Shown here in pieces: positions 7,776 through 18,424 of a stretch of 64,000 bases of DNA (the first letter of the stretch is position 1; each line of letters begins with the position of its first letter). The stretch comes from Leptolyngbyaceae cyanobacterium JSC-12 (GTDB lineage: Bacteria; Cyanobacteriota; Cyanobacteriia; Leptolyngbyales; Leptolyngbyaceae): contig CM001633.1 of NCBI GenBank assembly GCA_000309945.1, positions 5,073,174 through 5,137,173 of the forward strand, in the 5' to 3' direction. The position numbers were made by a program, and so were the translations under genes. A model generated the notes under the pieces. The model worked only from the letters and a program-made list of their open reading frames with translations. It was not told the DNA's origin and made no database searches.

Positions 7776-9404
7776 CTAAGAAAAGCGGGAAGGACGTTTA
7801 GGAAGCGTGGTAGCTAACAGGAAGCAAACTCCCGTTACAATGAGTGCTACTAACAAAGAGCTTCGCATTGCTGAAGTTGCGGCTTCCAACCCAATTGATT
7901 GAAGAAGTGGTCGGATGGATGGCGATACCTGTGCAGCGATCGCGCTTCTAACTTCTGCCTTGGATAAGGTTTGAATCACTCCTTGCAATTCAGCAATAAG
8001 CTGACTGCGCTGTGCTGGTTCGATGCTTTTTCCCAATTGCTGTAAAACACCATCCACAATGTCACGCGAGGCGAAGTATACCAATGTTGTGCCAAGAATC
8101 CCTCTTCCTAGAGAATTACCCAAATTTTGAATGGGATTGTAAATACCAGAGCCTTCTGGCTTTTCTTCTGGTAACGTAGCAGCATAGGTCAAGCGACTAA
8201 TGTAAGCCAAAAACAACCCTGACCCAACTCCCATGATGATCAAGCCAGGCATTAATTCCAGGGAGGTTACCCGGAGATGCATACAACGATACAGCCACCC
8301 AATGCCAGTCGCTAGCAAAATCAGCCCGCTGTAAATAATATATTTCGGCGGAAAGCGTCGTTCTAAGGTCAAAAGCTTCAACACCACAACGATTGAAATA
8401 ATCATCGTTACGTTATAGGGAATTACGGTAAGTGCCGTTTGGAACGGGTTCAACGCCAGCACAATCGGTAAAAACTGATAAAGATTAAATTGCAAGCCAG
8501 CCGTTACCATCGTATGCAACATCGCGGTAAACATCCCCAACACAAATCTTGGCTTTCGCAAGAGACCAACGCGAAATACTGAAGCTAGAGATCGGTTAGC
8601 CTGCCGTCGCTGCCAAAAAATGAACAACCCCAGAAGGATCACCCCTACGGCAATGAGCGTTGGTGCAATTGAGAGTGCAAACGGCGGCAACACAACCCCT
8701 GCAACTGCGAATATACGCCTCGGCTCCCACCAGCCAAACTCGCCTGCTAAACTAATGCCTGTCAAAATCGATCCCAGTCCTAAAAATGAAAGTAAGCCTC
8801 CCATCCAGTCAATGGGCTGCTCACAGCGAACAAGCAATTTGGGCAGCGATCGCTGGAATCGAAAAATCAGAAGCAGAACCCCCAACGAAGGAACAAATGC
8901 CCATCGCCAACCGACGTTAAACGCGATGTAGCCACCCAGTAAGGCACCCGACAAACTCCCCAGCGCTGAAGCAACAATTAGCAAGACGGCAGCTTGTTCT
9001 TCTGCTTTCCCCTCGTAAGCCAGATCCGCGATCGTCCAGGGAGTGCTAATGAGGGGCGTTGCTGCTAGCCCGGTTAAAACTGCAAAGCTGATAGCCATCA
9101 GTCCAATCGTTGGACTCAAGGTAGTCAAAGTAATCCCAACGCCATACAAAGTTAAGCCAGTGAAAAAGACGCGAGTTCGCCCATAAAAGCGACATAAATT
9201 TTCTGTCGTTGGCGCGAAAGAAGCCATGATCAAGGAAAATAACACCAGAATACTTTGAATGCTGCCGATGCTGGAATTGAAATCACGCACAATCGCGGGC
9301 ATGATAGCAGGCAAAACGCTAACGTTATAGGCAACGATGAACAAAGTCAGGCTGAGTACCCAAAAGCCTTGACGCTCTAGTTGAATCGTTTGCGCCTGCT
9401 CCAT
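7776..9404 (-). CDS. MFS transporter, 14-helix DHA2-like
   Basis: The product is a 542-residue major facilitator superfamily protein with about 14 hydrophobic segments. The N-terminal half has FVAYNVSVLPAIMPAIVRDF-like and RVFFTGLTLYGVG landmarks of drug:H+ antiporters, and a GALLGGYIAF segment of the antiporter motif-C type. Ribosome-binding site GGAGGG lies 7 nt before ATG. The substrate cannot be read from the sequence; family members export drugs, dyes or metabolites. It sits between the MscS channel gene and PEP synthase, all on the minus strand, but the gaps suggest separate transcription. Confidence 0.85.
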   Translation of the reverse strand: MEQAQTIQLERQGFWVLSLTLFIVAYNVSVLPAIMPAIVRDFNSSIGSIQSILVLFSLIMASFAPTTENLCRFYGRTRVFFTGLTLYGVGITLTTLSPTIGLMAISFAVLTGLAATPLISTPWTIADLAYEGKAEEQAAVLLIVASALGSLSGALLGGYIAFNVGWRWAFVPSLGVLLLIFRFQRSLPKLLVRCEQPIDWMGGLLSFLGLGSILTGISLAGEFGWWEPRRIFAVAGVVLPPFALSIAPTLIAVGVILLGLFIFWQRRQANRSLASVFRVGLLRKPRFVLGMFTAMLHTMVTAGLQFNLYQFLPIVLALNPFQTALTVIPYNVTMIISIVVVLKLLTLERRFPPKYIIYSGLILLATGIGWLYRCMHLRVTSLELMPGLIIMGVGSGLFLAYISRLTYAATLPEEKPEGSGIYNPIQNLGNSLGRGILGTTLVYFASRDIVDGVLQQLGKSIEPAQRSQLIAELQGVIQTLSKAEVRSAIAAQVSPSIRPLLQSIGLEAATSAMRSSLLVALIVTGVCFLLATTLPKRPSRFS

Positions 9405-9538
9405 AAAATCCCTCCATCCTAGGCAGCTTTGTCATTAATACACTTCACATGTATTTCTTAGACAATATACTGTCCAATGAAGATATTATCGGCGACGTAT
9501 CGTAAGAGTGAAGAGGTAACCCACCAAAGCGTGGGGAT

Positions 9539-12088
9539 TCAAGGAGTTGAGGATTGTGCCTCTAAATCGAGTGTGGCTTCTGTTTTTGCGATCGCCAGTA
9601 ACGTTTTCAAAACTGAATCTGGGTTTAAGCTAATTGAGTCGATTCCCTGTTCAACCAAAAATTGGGCAAATTCTGGATAATCGCTGGGTGCCTGACCACA
9701 GATGCCAATCTTACGATTAAACTGTTTGGCTGTGGCAATCACTCGTTGCAGCTTGCGTTTCACGGCTTCGTCGCGCTCGTCAAATAGGTGAGATACCAGC
9801 GCAGAATCACGATCCAATCCCAGCGTCAGTTGGGTTAAGTCATTAGAGCCGATAGAAAATCCATCAAATATTTCGCTGAAGCGATCGGCAAGTTCCACAT
9901 TGCTCGGCAATTCGCACATCACATAAACCTGCAGCCCATTCTCACCCCGCACCAAGCCATACTTTGCCATCTCTTCCAATACTTTGCGCCCTTCTGCCGG
10001 AGTACGACAAAACGGAATCATAGGAATCACATTCGTCAAACCCATCTGATCTCGAACTCGTTTAAATGCTTGACATTCCAGCCCAAATGCCTCTCGATAC
10101 TTGGGATCATAGTAACGGGAGGCTCCCCGCCAACCCATCATCGGGTTTTCCTCTTCCGGTTCAAACTCCCGCCCACCGATTAAATTGGCATATTCATTAC
10201 TCTTCAAATCAGACATTCGCACAATCACAGGATTGGGATAAAATGCGGCTGCTAAAATTCCAATCCCTGATGCCAACTTGTCAATAAAATAATCAGGCAT
10301 TGATTCATATTGAGTCGTAAGCTGGCTAATTTCCCACTTCGCCGCTTTATCCTTAAGTGTATGAAAATTAATCAATGCCAGCGGATGAATTTTGATGCGA
10401 TTAGCAATGATAAATTCAGTCCGTGCTAACCCAACTCCATCATTAGGAATAGAGGCTAATCGAAATGCTTCCTGAGGATTACCTACATTCATCATGATTT
10501 TAGTTCGAGTACGTGGAAGATCATCTAATTGAAGATCTTCCACATCAAACGGCAATAAACCATCATAGACGTGTCCTTCCTCCCCTTCCGCACAAGAGAC
10601 GGTAATTTCCTGTGCTTCATTTAAAATTTCAGTAGCATTGTCACATCCTACGATCGCGGGTAGCCCTAGCTCACGTGCAATAATCGCCGCATGACATGTG
10701 CGTCCTCCCTGATTCGTAATCACTGCACTCGCTTTTTTCATAATCGGTTCCCAGTCTGGATCGGTGCGGGTCGTTACCAGCACTTCCCCTGCCTGAAACT
10801 CATCCAACTTGCGGAGATCGGTGATGATCCGGGCTTTACCTTGCCCAATCATTTCACCCACCGCACGACCTGACAAAATCGGTGTGGGAAGAGAAGCTGA
10901 ACCAGGCAACCCTTTTAATCGATAGGTTCGCAAAACATTCCTTGCTTTTTGAGAATGCACCGTTTCAGGACGCGCCTGTACCACAAATAGCTCTCCCGTC
11001 GTCCCATCCTTTGCCCATTCAATATCCATTGGGCTATAGGTGCCTCTCAGATTTGAGTAGTGATCTTCAATAATGCAAGCCCACCGCGCCAACTGCAAAA
11101 TTTCGTCATCATTCAAGGCATAGCGTCCTTGGTCTGCTTTTGCGACCGGAACATTAGTAATCGGGCGGCTGCCACCGATGCCATAAACCATTTTGATGTC
11201 TTTACTACCCAGGCGTTTTTCTAAGATCGGGCGAAATCCTTGTTTGAGGGTAGGTTTGAAGACAACATATTCATCGGGGTTCACAACTCCTTGCACAACG
11301 TTTTCCCCTAAGCCATAGGCTGCAGTCACCAAAGCCGCATCTTTAAAGCCTGTTTCTGTATCAATCGAGAACATAACGCCGGATGCGGCTAAATCAGAAC
11401 GTACCATCTTCTGAACCCCAACTGATAGGGCAATGTCGAAGTGATCAAATTGTTTGGTGGTGCGGTAGGAAATTGCGCGATCCGTAAAGAGTGAGGCAAA
11501 GCACAAATGACATGCCTCCAGAACACCATTAATGCCATTGATATTAAGATAGGTTTCCTGCTGTCCTGCAAAGCTGGCATCGGGTAAATCTTCTGCCGTA
11601 GCGCTGGAACGAACCGCAACATCTACCCCAGTATAACGACTCAGACATTCCTGCAATTCCTGCCCGGTCAATCTGTCGCAAGTTTCTATATTGACTCCAT
11701 ACCATTCTGATAGCTGAACGTAGGCATTGGTAATGGCATCTTCTAGTTCAGGTGGGAAGGGAGTGTCTAGAATTAAGGTTCGTGCCTGTCTACCCCGCTC
11801 TCGCAGATTGGGAATGTTATCAACCTCTAAATCACTCAATAAATGACGCAGTCTGGGTATCAGCCCTGCTTTTTCCATAAAGTAGCGGAAAGCATAGGAC
11901 GTGGTGGCAAAGCCAGTTGGGACATTTACTCCCTTTGGAGCTAGTTGCTGAATCATTTCTCCCAATGATGCATTTTTACCACCCACTAAAGAAATATCTG
12001 CAATCCCAACCTGTTCAAACCAGAGAATTAGGGCTGTTTCCTTTGTTTCCTGGTTAAGAGAACTATTTTGATTTGAGGTGGTAATCAT
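9539..12088 (-). CDS. ppsA: Phosphoenolpyruvate synthase (pyruvate, water dikinase)
   Basis: This 849-residue enzyme converts pyruvate, ATP and water to PEP, AMP and phosphate. The order is standard: an N-terminal ATP-grasp domain with GGKNASLGEM and SSATAEDLPDASFAGQQET; the phosphohistidine domain with GGRTCHAAIIARELGLPAIV (catalytic His near residue 455); and the C-terminal PEP/pyruvate barrel ending with GSNDLTQLTLGLDRDS and the catalytic-loop GICGQAPSDYPEFA. It is slightly longer than the roughly 790 residues common in enterobacteria. In cyanobacteria it would recycle pyruvate to PEP. A pyruvate kinase-like gene in this window (48505) runs the opposite reaction. Confidence 0.95.
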   Translation of the reverse strand: MITTSNQNSSLNQETKETALILWFEQVGIADISLVGGKNASLGEMIQQLAPKGVNVPTGFATTSYAFRYFMEKAGLIPRLRHLLSDLEVDNIPNLRERGRQARTLILDTPFPPELEDAITNAYVQLSEWYGVNIETCDRLTGQELQECLSRYTGVDVAVRSSATAEDLPDASFAGQQETYLNINGINGVLEACHLCFASLFTDRAISYRTTKQFDHFDIALSVGVQKMVRSDLAASGVMFSIDTETGFKDAALVTAAYGLGENVVQGVVNPDEYVVFKPTLKQGFRPILEKRLGSKDIKMVYGIGGSRPITNVPVAKADQGRYALNDDEILQLARWACIIEDHYSNLRGTYSPMDIEWAKDGTTGELFVVQARPETVHSQKARNVLRTYRLKGLPGSASLPTPILSGRAVGEMIGQGKARIITDLRKLDEFQAGEVLVTTRTDPDWEPIMKKASAVITNQGGRTCHAAIIARELGLPAIVGCDNATEILNEAQEITVSCAEGEEGHVYDGLLPFDVEDLQLDDLPRTRTKIMMNVGNPQEAFRLASIPNDGVGLARTEFIIANRIKIHPLALINFHTLKDKAAKWEISQLTTQYESMPDYFIDKLASGIGILAAAFYPNPVIVRMSDLKSNEYANLIGGREFEPEEENPMMGWRGASRYYDPKYREAFGLECQAFKRVRDQMGLTNVIPMIPFCRTPAEGRKVLEEMAKYGLVRGENGLQVYVMCELPSNVELADRFSEIFDGFSIGSNDLTQLTLGLDRDSALVSHLFDERDEAVKRKLQRVIATAKQFNRKIGICGQAPSDYPEFAQFLVEQGIDSISLNPDSVLKTLLAIAKTEATLDLEAQSSTP

Positions 12089-12425
12089 AATGGTTACTTC
12101 TTCATTGGGCGGGAACCCAATTAACTTGATTGGTTAGCTTTGTTAGTTAATTGAACACGATCGCTTTTTTACTAATTCGTAGCAACCGATCGTAGCAACT
12201 GAAAAGTTACGGCAATGTAGAGAACAAATGAGCAGGTAGAGAGTTCAATCAGACGCTTCTAATTAGCCAGTCTAACGCACCCAAAATTAGGAGAGGCGCG
12301 ATGAAGCTTAAAGTTTTGTTGCCTTTAAACAAAAACGATGCCATCCTCTATATTTCTTAGGAGGGTGACATCGGCTCAACAATGGATTTGTCTGGAAAGG
12401 ACTGCCTGGCAATCTCGGTGATCGA
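12089..12425. other. Intergenic region upstream of ppsA
   Basis: This stretch of about 340 bp lies between ppsA and the DM13 gene. It is A/T-rich and presumably holds the ppsA promoter. CGTAGCAAC occurs twice (12178-12186 and 12191-12199) separated by CGAT. I see no gene in it and no copy of the CTCACAAGTT module. Confidence 0.4.
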
Positions 12426-12965
12426 CTAATTGAGCTTGGCAGCACCGAATGTGGCATTAAACTTACGGCACCAAATAGCGGCCGATTGATAGTTTGCCAG
12501 GTTAACATTTGCTGGAATTGCATACCGTTGAGCACCGCTAAATTTTTGCAGGGGTGCTAAAAGCACGTAATCTCCCGTTTTGAGAGGATATGCAGGTGGT
12601 TTAGTGGAAGCCAACACATTACTGGATCGATGCAAAATGACGACGAGATCAGGACCCATCTCAGAGGTTTTAAATGTTTGATCGAGTTCTAAAAAGTTTT
12701 TGCCATTTTGGGAGATGATGCGGGCGGTTCCCTGAGTTGGATGTTCTCCAGGCACAAAACTGCCAGACTTCAGAATTGTTGATTTTGCTCCACTCGCAGA
12801 TTGAGCGATCGCTGCTGATTGAGCCATTGATTGAATAGACGGCGTGAAAAAATTAGGTGTGCTAGAGGGGAAACTTGCTGCTGCCTGGTTTCCAATTCCA
12901 CCAACAGCACTCATCAAACCAAAAGAGAGCAAACTCAGTAAACTCCAGTGCTTTAAAGTCACCAT
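12426..12965 (-). CDS. Secreted DM13-domain protein
   Basis: The product is a 179-residue protein with an N-terminal signal peptide (LLSLLSFGLMSAVGG, likely cleaved after a small-residue site), an S/A/Q-rich linker and a C-terminal DM13 domain (about 70-175). Landmarks are FVPGEHPTQGTARII, GPDLVVILHRSSN, GDYVLLAPLQKFSGAQRYAIP and the family's single conserved cysteine in AIWCRKFNATFG. DM13 domains are proposed to take part in extracellular redox chemistry through that cysteine. A ribosome-binding site (GAGGAA) precedes the ATG. It is monocistronic; the biological role is unknown. Confidence 0.82.
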   Translation of the reverse strand: MVTLKHWSLLSLLSFGLMSAVGGIGNQAAASFPSSTPNFFTPSIQSMAQSAAIAQSASGAKSTILKSGSFVPGEHPTQGTARIISQNGKNFLELDQTFKTSEMGPDLVVILHRSSNVLASTKPPAYPLKTGDYVLLAPLQKFSGAQRYAIPANVNLANYQSAAIWCRKFNATFGAAKLN

Positions 12966-13226
12966 TGCAATTTCCTCAATGCAATATCAATCAACCATAT
13001 CAGCATTCTCGTTGGAACGCTTAATTCATTGTTACTAGAAAGTGCGATCGCAACATGATGAGCTTCTAAAACATGGAATGTAAAAGGCTGATATTTGAAT
13101 AAAAATCCATTCAGCTTTTTCTCAGGCAATTCTCATCATTAAGTCCATCTTAGAAAAGCTTGCTAGTTCTATTGTCATAGCCAGGCGTTATAAGCAACTA
13201 ATCTGGAACATAACCCATTTAATGCA

Positions 13227-14366
13227 TCACTGATTTGTCCCCTTATTAGATAACTCAGCTAACGTGAAGTAGAATGATGACCCAATATTTGGTTGTGATT
13301 GTACCCAAATACGCCCATTATGGAATTCAACAATCTTTTTACAAATTGCTAAACCAATTCCAGTCCCAGGATATTCATCACTGGTGTGTAGCCTCTGGAA
13401 CACTTCAAAAATACTCTCAAGATTTTCCGATTGAATCCCAATACCATTATCACGAACTTCAAACAGCCACTCACAATCCTGCTTGCTGACTGTAAGCCTG
13501 ACGTGAGGTGAACGATTCGAGGGAACAAACTTAATCGCGTTTTCAATCAGATTTTGAAAGAGCTGAATTAACTGTATCTTATTGCCTGTGATAACGGGCA
13601 GAGTTTCGGAGGTGAGATGTACATTCTTTGCAGAAATCACAGTTTGTAGATTATTGAGCACTTCCGCCAAGATAAGATTGCAATCTACAGATTCAAGCTT
13701 TTGAGCCTGATGTTCAATCTGAGAGTAGCTAAGTAAATCTTGAATTAACTGTTGCGCTCTACGACCAGACTCAATGATTCCTTGTAAATATTCATGGGAT
13801 GTTTCATCAAGATTATGTTGATGCTTTAAAGCCAGCAATTGAGCAAAGCCTATCATGGTTTGGAGCGGTTGTTGCAAATCATGAGAAACGACATAAGCAA
13901 ACTGTTCTAATTCTCGGTTAAAGCGTGCCAAATCATTGTTGCGTTGGATCAATTGGCACTGTAATTTTTGAAGTTTCAATTGTGTTTCAACCCTTACTAA
14001 AACTTCTTCTTCCTGGAAGGGTTTTGTAATGTAGTCAATTCCTCCAGATTTAAATGCTTTTAATTTATCTGAAATATCATCAAGTGCACTGATGAAAATT
14101 ACTGGAATATGGCTTGTGTTGGGATCTGCTTTTAAAATCTGGCAAACTTCATAACCATCTATTTCAGGCAATCGAATATCAAGTAAAATTATGCTAGGAG
14201 GGTTTACCTTAGCAGATGTAATTGCTCCACGCCCATCCAATGATTTACGTACTCTAAATCCGCGATTGCTTAGAATAGTAGATAAAATACGTAAGTTATC
14301 TGGTGCATCGTCAATGACAAGAATATCATTTGTTGATAGATCTATCTGGTCGTGACTCATGGGCAT
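13227..14366 (-). CDS. Response regulator-histidine kinase hybrid (REC-HisKA-HATPase)
   Basis: The 379-residue protein has an N-terminal receiver domain (phospho-acceptor Asp in IILLDIRLPEIDGYE, Lys in YITKPFQEEE), a short coiled linker, a dimerisation helix with H-box VVSHDLQQPLQTMIGFAQ (about residue 160), and a HATPase domain with N-box LFQNLIENAIKFV and G-boxes FEVRDNGIGI and GTGIGLAICKKIVEFH. The REC-first architecture lets it receive a phosphate and then act as a kinase. It lies 56 nt downstream of the large hybrid kinase on the same strand, which points to a phosphorelay pair. Confidence 0.93.
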   Translation of the reverse strand: MPMSHDQIDLSTNDILVIDDAPDNLRILSTILSNRGFRVRKSLDGRGAITSAKVNPPSIILLDIRLPEIDGYEVCQILKADPNTSHIPVIFISALDDISDKLKAFKSGGIDYITKPFQEEEVLVRVETQLKLQKLQCQLIQRNNDLARFNRELEQFAYVVSHDLQQPLQTMIGFAQLLALKHQHNLDETSHEYLQGIIESGRRAQQLIQDLLSYSQIEHQAQKLESVDCNLILAEVLNNLQTVISAKNVHLTSETLPVITGNKIQLIQLFQNLIENAIKFVPSNRSPHVRLTVSKQDCEWLFEVRDNGIGIQSENLESIFEVFQRLHTSDEYPGTGIGLAICKKIVEFHNGRIWVQSQPNIGSSFYFTLAELSNKGTNQ

Positions 14367-14422
14367 ACCTTCTATAATTCAAAATAACTATCTTGAGACA
14401 TAATTAGTCTTCCTGTCTCGTA

Positions 14423-17400
14423 TTAATTAACCAACTGTTGCGTTAACTGAATCACTAGATCGAACCGAAAATTACCAGCCCAATAAGTGAGCATTTGGGC
14501 AAGTACGGCCTGAGTTTCGGGAATTTGCTCAACGAGTTGAAAAATTTGGTCATCAAATCCCTCAATTGCTGCCTGATGAAGTTGCTTAATCCATTCTGCG
14601 GGCATAGCGGAAAGAGCAGCGTCCAGATCATTGGTATACCTTTCAATATTGAAGTTATTAGTTTCGGTGGACTCATAGATGTAACGAAGACCTAAATGAT
14701 TAGCAATTTTAGTGAGCAATAAATTTGCTTGAATCGGTTTGCGAATAAAGTCATCACATCCTGCGATGAATGTAGCTATCTTAGTTTCTTCAAAGGCATC
14801 TGCTGTGAGAACAATGATTTTAGTCAGTTCTACTTTCTTATCATTTCTATTTTCCTGTCTGCTTTTTTCCTGATTACGAATTTGTCTCATAGCCTCAAAC
14901 CCGTCCATCACGGGCATTCGTAAATCCATCAAGATAAGATGTGGGTTCCAACTTGACCAAAGCGCGATCGCTTCCTGTCCATTTTGGGCTTCATGAATCG
15001 CAAACCCAATGGGTGACAATAGTTCGACAAGAAGCTGGCGGTTTTGCTGATGATCTTCAACAATCAGGATGCGATAAACGGGCTGGTTAGGAGCAAGCGT
15101 CAGCACTCGACGGGTTTCTGTGGATGCTGGCAAATCCATTCCTTCAGCAACCTTTACTGAAATATCAAACGCAAACGTACTGCCTTGACCAACTTTGCTC
15201 TGCACTGTGATATCTCCTCCCATGAGATTAACAAAGTGCCGACTGATTGTTAAACCCAGCCCTGTTCCTTCACTGGATTGCTGATTTGTCCTAACTTGAA
15301 CAAACGCATTGAACAAACTGTTGATTTCCTCTGCTGCGATACCACATCCGGTATCAATTACTTCAAAGTAAAGTTTTGTCTGTTCTGTTGAATCTATCAA
15401 TTTTGGGACAGCCAGACATTCATGATGATTGATGGAAGTTGTGTTCTCTGCAATAGCCATTGGAGACTGCTCAATCACTGACATAGTGCGGACTGTGACG
15501 CTGCCTGAGTTGGTAAATTTAATGGCATTGCTGATTAAGTTCAACAAAACCTGGCGTAATTTACCTTCGTCTGTGACAACAAATCGTGGTACGTCAGATG
15601 AGTGCTCAAAGGACAGGTTTAAACCCCGATCACGAGCTTTAAGCTGAAACATTTGTTCCAGATTATCAAGCAACTGATAAAGGTCGAATCGATTTTCATT
15701 GATCTGAACTTTGCCTGCTTCAATTTTAGAAACTTCAAGAATGTCATTAATTAAATTCAATAAATGCTCTCCACTGTTGTTGATAATGCTCAACTGTTTC
15801 TGTTGTTCTTGATTAAGGGCAGGATCACGAGATAGCAGTTGGCTAAAGCCTAAGATGGCGTTGAGAGGTGTCCGAAGTTCATGACTCATGTTTGCCAGGA
15901 AGATACTTTTGGCACGGTTTGCGGCTTCTGCAGCTTCTGCAGCCTGTTGCAGTTCTATCTGGGCTTGTTTGCGATCGCTAATATCTCGACAAATACACAC
16001 CTTCACAACCTGCCCATCCCACATCATGGTTGCTGAACTAATTTCTACAGGAAACGTCGAGCCATCCTTACGCCGATGGATTGTTTCAAAAATACGATCG
16101 CAAGGTTGAAGTTCAGCGATTTTCTGGCAAATTGCTTCCTGAGTCCATGCTGCTTCCCAATCTGTTACATTTAAGCAGGTTACCTCTTCCAGAGAATAGC
16201 CCAACATTCTGGCAAAGCTTGCATTTGCTTCAATAACGTTCCATTGTTCATCCAGAACAACAATCCCATCAACAGACGTATCAAACAGGGTTTTACTCCG
16301 CAGCAATTCGCGAGCAAGCGTTTCTTCCACCTGCTTCCGTTCGCTAATATCTTTTGAAAAGCAGTAGTGTCCCACTACAACTTGCTCTTGACTATAAGCA
16401 GTCACCATGACGACTTGTTTATAAAAAATGGAGCCATCTTTGCGAACACCTCGAACTTCAAATTCAACCTTTCCCTGCTGCAATATCTGTTGGTAGGCGG
16501 CGATCGCAATTTCCAGATCATTTGGATGCACTGTTCGCTGCCACTCCATCCCAATCATTTCGTCTGGCTGATAGCCCAGCATCTCAGCATATGCCCGATT
16601 TGCCGATACATAACGACCTTGCGTATCTATCCGCGAAATTCCCTCGATCGCATTCCCCAATGCTGTACTCATTTCTCGCAAGGCGGCTTCTGCCCGTCGC
16701 CGCTCGGTAATATCGATCGTAACAACCGTCGCAATCCAACAGTTAGCAACAGCATTGTGACGGGACGTGAGCGTTGCCAGATGCCAGCGCAGGTTCTCAT
16801 CTTTGTGATAAAACCGATATTCATAGGTGACGGTACGTTCGTTAAAGATGGCGTCATAGAGTGGCAGGATGACGCGCTCCAAATCCTCCGGGTGCACTCG
16901 CGATAACCAGAGTTGATTGTCTGCAATGAGTTCTTCTGGCGAATATCCATAGATTGCCTGGCTACCAGTCGAGTAGTAATCATAGATCCAGTCTCGATTG
17001 GCAAACACCCGAAAACTGCAAAATGCTGCGATCGCATTGTTCAATACATCATTCAGTTTGGCTTCGGATATTCGCAAGTGTTCATAAAGTTGAGCTTGTT
17101 GAATCGCGATCGCTAACTGATCGGCAACAGTTTGCGCTAACCCTACCTGTTCATCGCTCCAGGACATCTGCTGATTTTTAATCACAGCAAAACTGCCCCA
17201 AATCGTGGTGTTGATGACAATGGGGACTAACAACCAGGCTCCCGGAAAAGTTTGAGCGACGCGTTGGTTAATCTCATCCTCCAGGGTGTCAGTGCTCTCC
17301 AGCTTCACAATTTCTAACTGTTTGAGCCGAGCCGCAAAGGGATTGCCTGCCTCAGGAATTTGCATCCCCACAATATCGGGCAAATCTGGCTGCTGCCGAT

Positions 17401-18424
17401 GCGATGCAACGATGAGCCAACATTGGCGATCTGGCAGATATTGCACAACATTGGTTCGATCTGCCTGGAGCAGGTGGGTAATTTCAGAAACAGCCGTAGC
17501 AAATATTGTGTTTAAATCCAGCGATTGTCGAATTGCTTGAATTACTTGGTTCAGCGCTCGCTCTCGCTGGGCTTTTTGCTGGAGGGCAAGTTCAGCCGCT
17601 TTGCGATCGCTGATATCAACCACACGTACCAGGATGAAGTGTTGATTACCGAAGGCAATCAGTTTGGCTGAAAGATCTCCCCAAAATTCCCGTCCTTTGC
17701 GTGTGATGTATTCCACCTCTTGAGTCCAGAAGCCACATTGGCTCAGCGATCGCCCAATGTCCTCTATCTCTTGCGGTGTGAACTGGCGTTTTTGTAGAGT
17801 GTGTCCTTCGATGTCAATCAGTTCATCTTTATTAGCAACTTCAAACAAAGTCATCGCTTGCCAGTTGCAGTCTATGGTCCGTCCTGTGGCTGTATCTACC
17901 AAAAACAGAGCATCATTCGACTCGTTAAACAACAATTCTCGAAAATCTCGCTGTAACCTGACTTCATGTTCAAGTTGGCGTTCCACTTCTAACCGTTTGA
18001 AATTGCTAATATCTGTGTCTGTCCCTATCACCACCCAACAGTTGTTAGCTGCCTCCGGATAAGCTGTCAACCGGCGAGAAATCCAGCGCAGGTCACCATT
18101 CTTGTGATGAAACCGATATTCAATATCCAGCGATCGCGCTCCAGACAGGATCGCCGCCAGCGCTGGCAGAATCACCGATTGCTGGTCTTCTGGCAAAACC
18201 CGTGACCACCACACACCGCTGATCATCTCCTCTGCCGTAAACCCAAACAGATGCTTGCAGCCAGGCGAACAATAATCGTAGCGCCAAGTGCAATCCTGAA
18301 AGACCCGGAATTTGACAATCGAGGCGATCGCGCTATCCAGAATCACATTCAGTTCTGCTTCAGCAGAAACCTGCGAATTTTTCCGACGCCATGTGAACCA
18401 GTGCTTCAACCGTTGAGTAAACAT
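14423..18424 (-). CDS. Multi-PAS/GAF hybrid histidine kinase with receiver domain
   Basis: This 1333-residue sensor has, in approximate order, PAS (25-145), PAS (160-275), GAF (295-440), PAS (455-575), PAS (585-700), PAS (705-820), HisKA with ANMSHELRTPLNAILGFSQ (about 860), HATPase with NLISNAIKFT and GTGLGLTISRHFVNLMGG, and REC with LILMDLRMPVMDGFEAMRQI (Asp near 1170). A C-terminal helical tail (NIERYTND to the end) is common to cyanobacterial hybrid kinases and has no assigned function. There is no transmembrane segment, so it is cytoplasmic. PAS 1 and PAS 3 resemble each other closely (FRVFxxxxWxYDYxS), suggesting internal duplication. The ligand is unknown. Confidence 0.93.
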   Translation of the reverse strand: MFTQRLKHWFTWRRKNSQVSAEAELNVILDSAIASIVKFRVFQDCTWRYDYCSPGCKHLFGFTAEEMISGVWWSRVLPEDQQSVILPALAAILSGARSLDIEYRFHHKNGDLRWISRRLTAYPEAANNCWVVIGTDTDISNFKRLEVERQLEHEVRLQRDFRELLFNESNDALFLVDTATGRTIDCNWQAMTLFEVANKDELIDIEGHTLQKRQFTPQEIEDIGRSLSQCGFWTQEVEYITRKGREFWGDLSAKLIAFGNQHFILVRVVDISDRKAAELALQQKAQRERALNQVIQAIRQSLDLNTIFATAVSEITHLLQADRTNVVQYLPDRQCWLIVASHRQQPDLPDIVGMQIPEAGNPFAARLKQLEIVKLESTDTLEDEINQRVAQTFPGAWLLVPIVINTTIWGSFAVIKNQQMSWSDEQVGLAQTVADQLAIAIQQAQLYEHLRISEAKLNDVLNNAIAAFCSFRVFANRDWIYDYYSTGSQAIYGYSPEELIADNQLWLSRVHPEDLERVILPLYDAIFNERTVTYEYRFYHKDENLRWHLATLTSRHNAVANCWIATVVTIDITERRRAEAALREMSTALGNAIEGISRIDTQGRYVSANRAYAEMLGYQPDEMIGMEWQRTVHPNDLEIAIAAYQQILQQGKVEFEVRGVRKDGSIFYKQVVMVTAYSQEQVVVGHYCFSKDISERKQVEETLARELLRSKTLFDTSVDGIVVLDEQWNVIEANASFARMLGYSLEEVTCLNVTDWEAAWTQEAICQKIAELQPCDRIFETIHRRKDGSTFPVEISSATMMWDGQVVKVCICRDISDRKQAQIELQQAAEAAEAANRAKSIFLANMSHELRTPLNAILGFSQLLSRDPALNQEQQKQLSIINNSGEHLLNLINDILEVSKIEAGKVQINENRFDLYQLLDNLEQMFQLKARDRGLNLSFEHSSDVPRFVVTDEGKLRQVLLNLISNAIKFTNSGSVTVRTMSVIEQSPMAIAENTTSINHHECLAVPKLIDSTEQTKLYFEVIDTGCGIAAEEINSLFNAFVQVRTNQQSSEGTGLGLTISRHFVNLMGGDITVQSKVGQGSTFAFDISVKVAEGMDLPASTETRRVLTLAPNQPVYRILIVEDHQQNRQLLVELLSPIGFAIHEAQNGQEAIALWSSWNPHLILMDLRMPVMDGFEAMRQIRNQEKSRQENRNDKKVELTKIIVLTADAFEETKIATFIAGCDDFIRKPIQANLLLTKIANHLGLRYIYESTETNNFNIERYTNDLDAALSAMPAEWIKQLHQAAIEGFDDQIFQLVEQIPETQAVLAQMLTYWAGNFRFDLVIQLTQQLVN

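Noticed and set aside
8620-8931. Plus-strand open frame of 103 codons
   Set aside because: Antisense to the MFS gene with composition that mirrors its membrane helices.
9477-9680. Plus-strand open frame near the ppsA 3' end
   Set aside because: Mostly antisense to ppsA and without similarity to known proteins.
12230-12245. Possible weak CTCACAAGTT box upstream of ppsA
   Set aside because: The best alignment, in the minus-strand direction, matches only about 9 of 16 positions and there is no TA-starting hexamer at 11 nt.
16367-16906. Plus-strand open frame of 179 codons
   Set aside because: Antisense to the multi-PAS kinase gene, no recognisable product, no ribosome-binding site.
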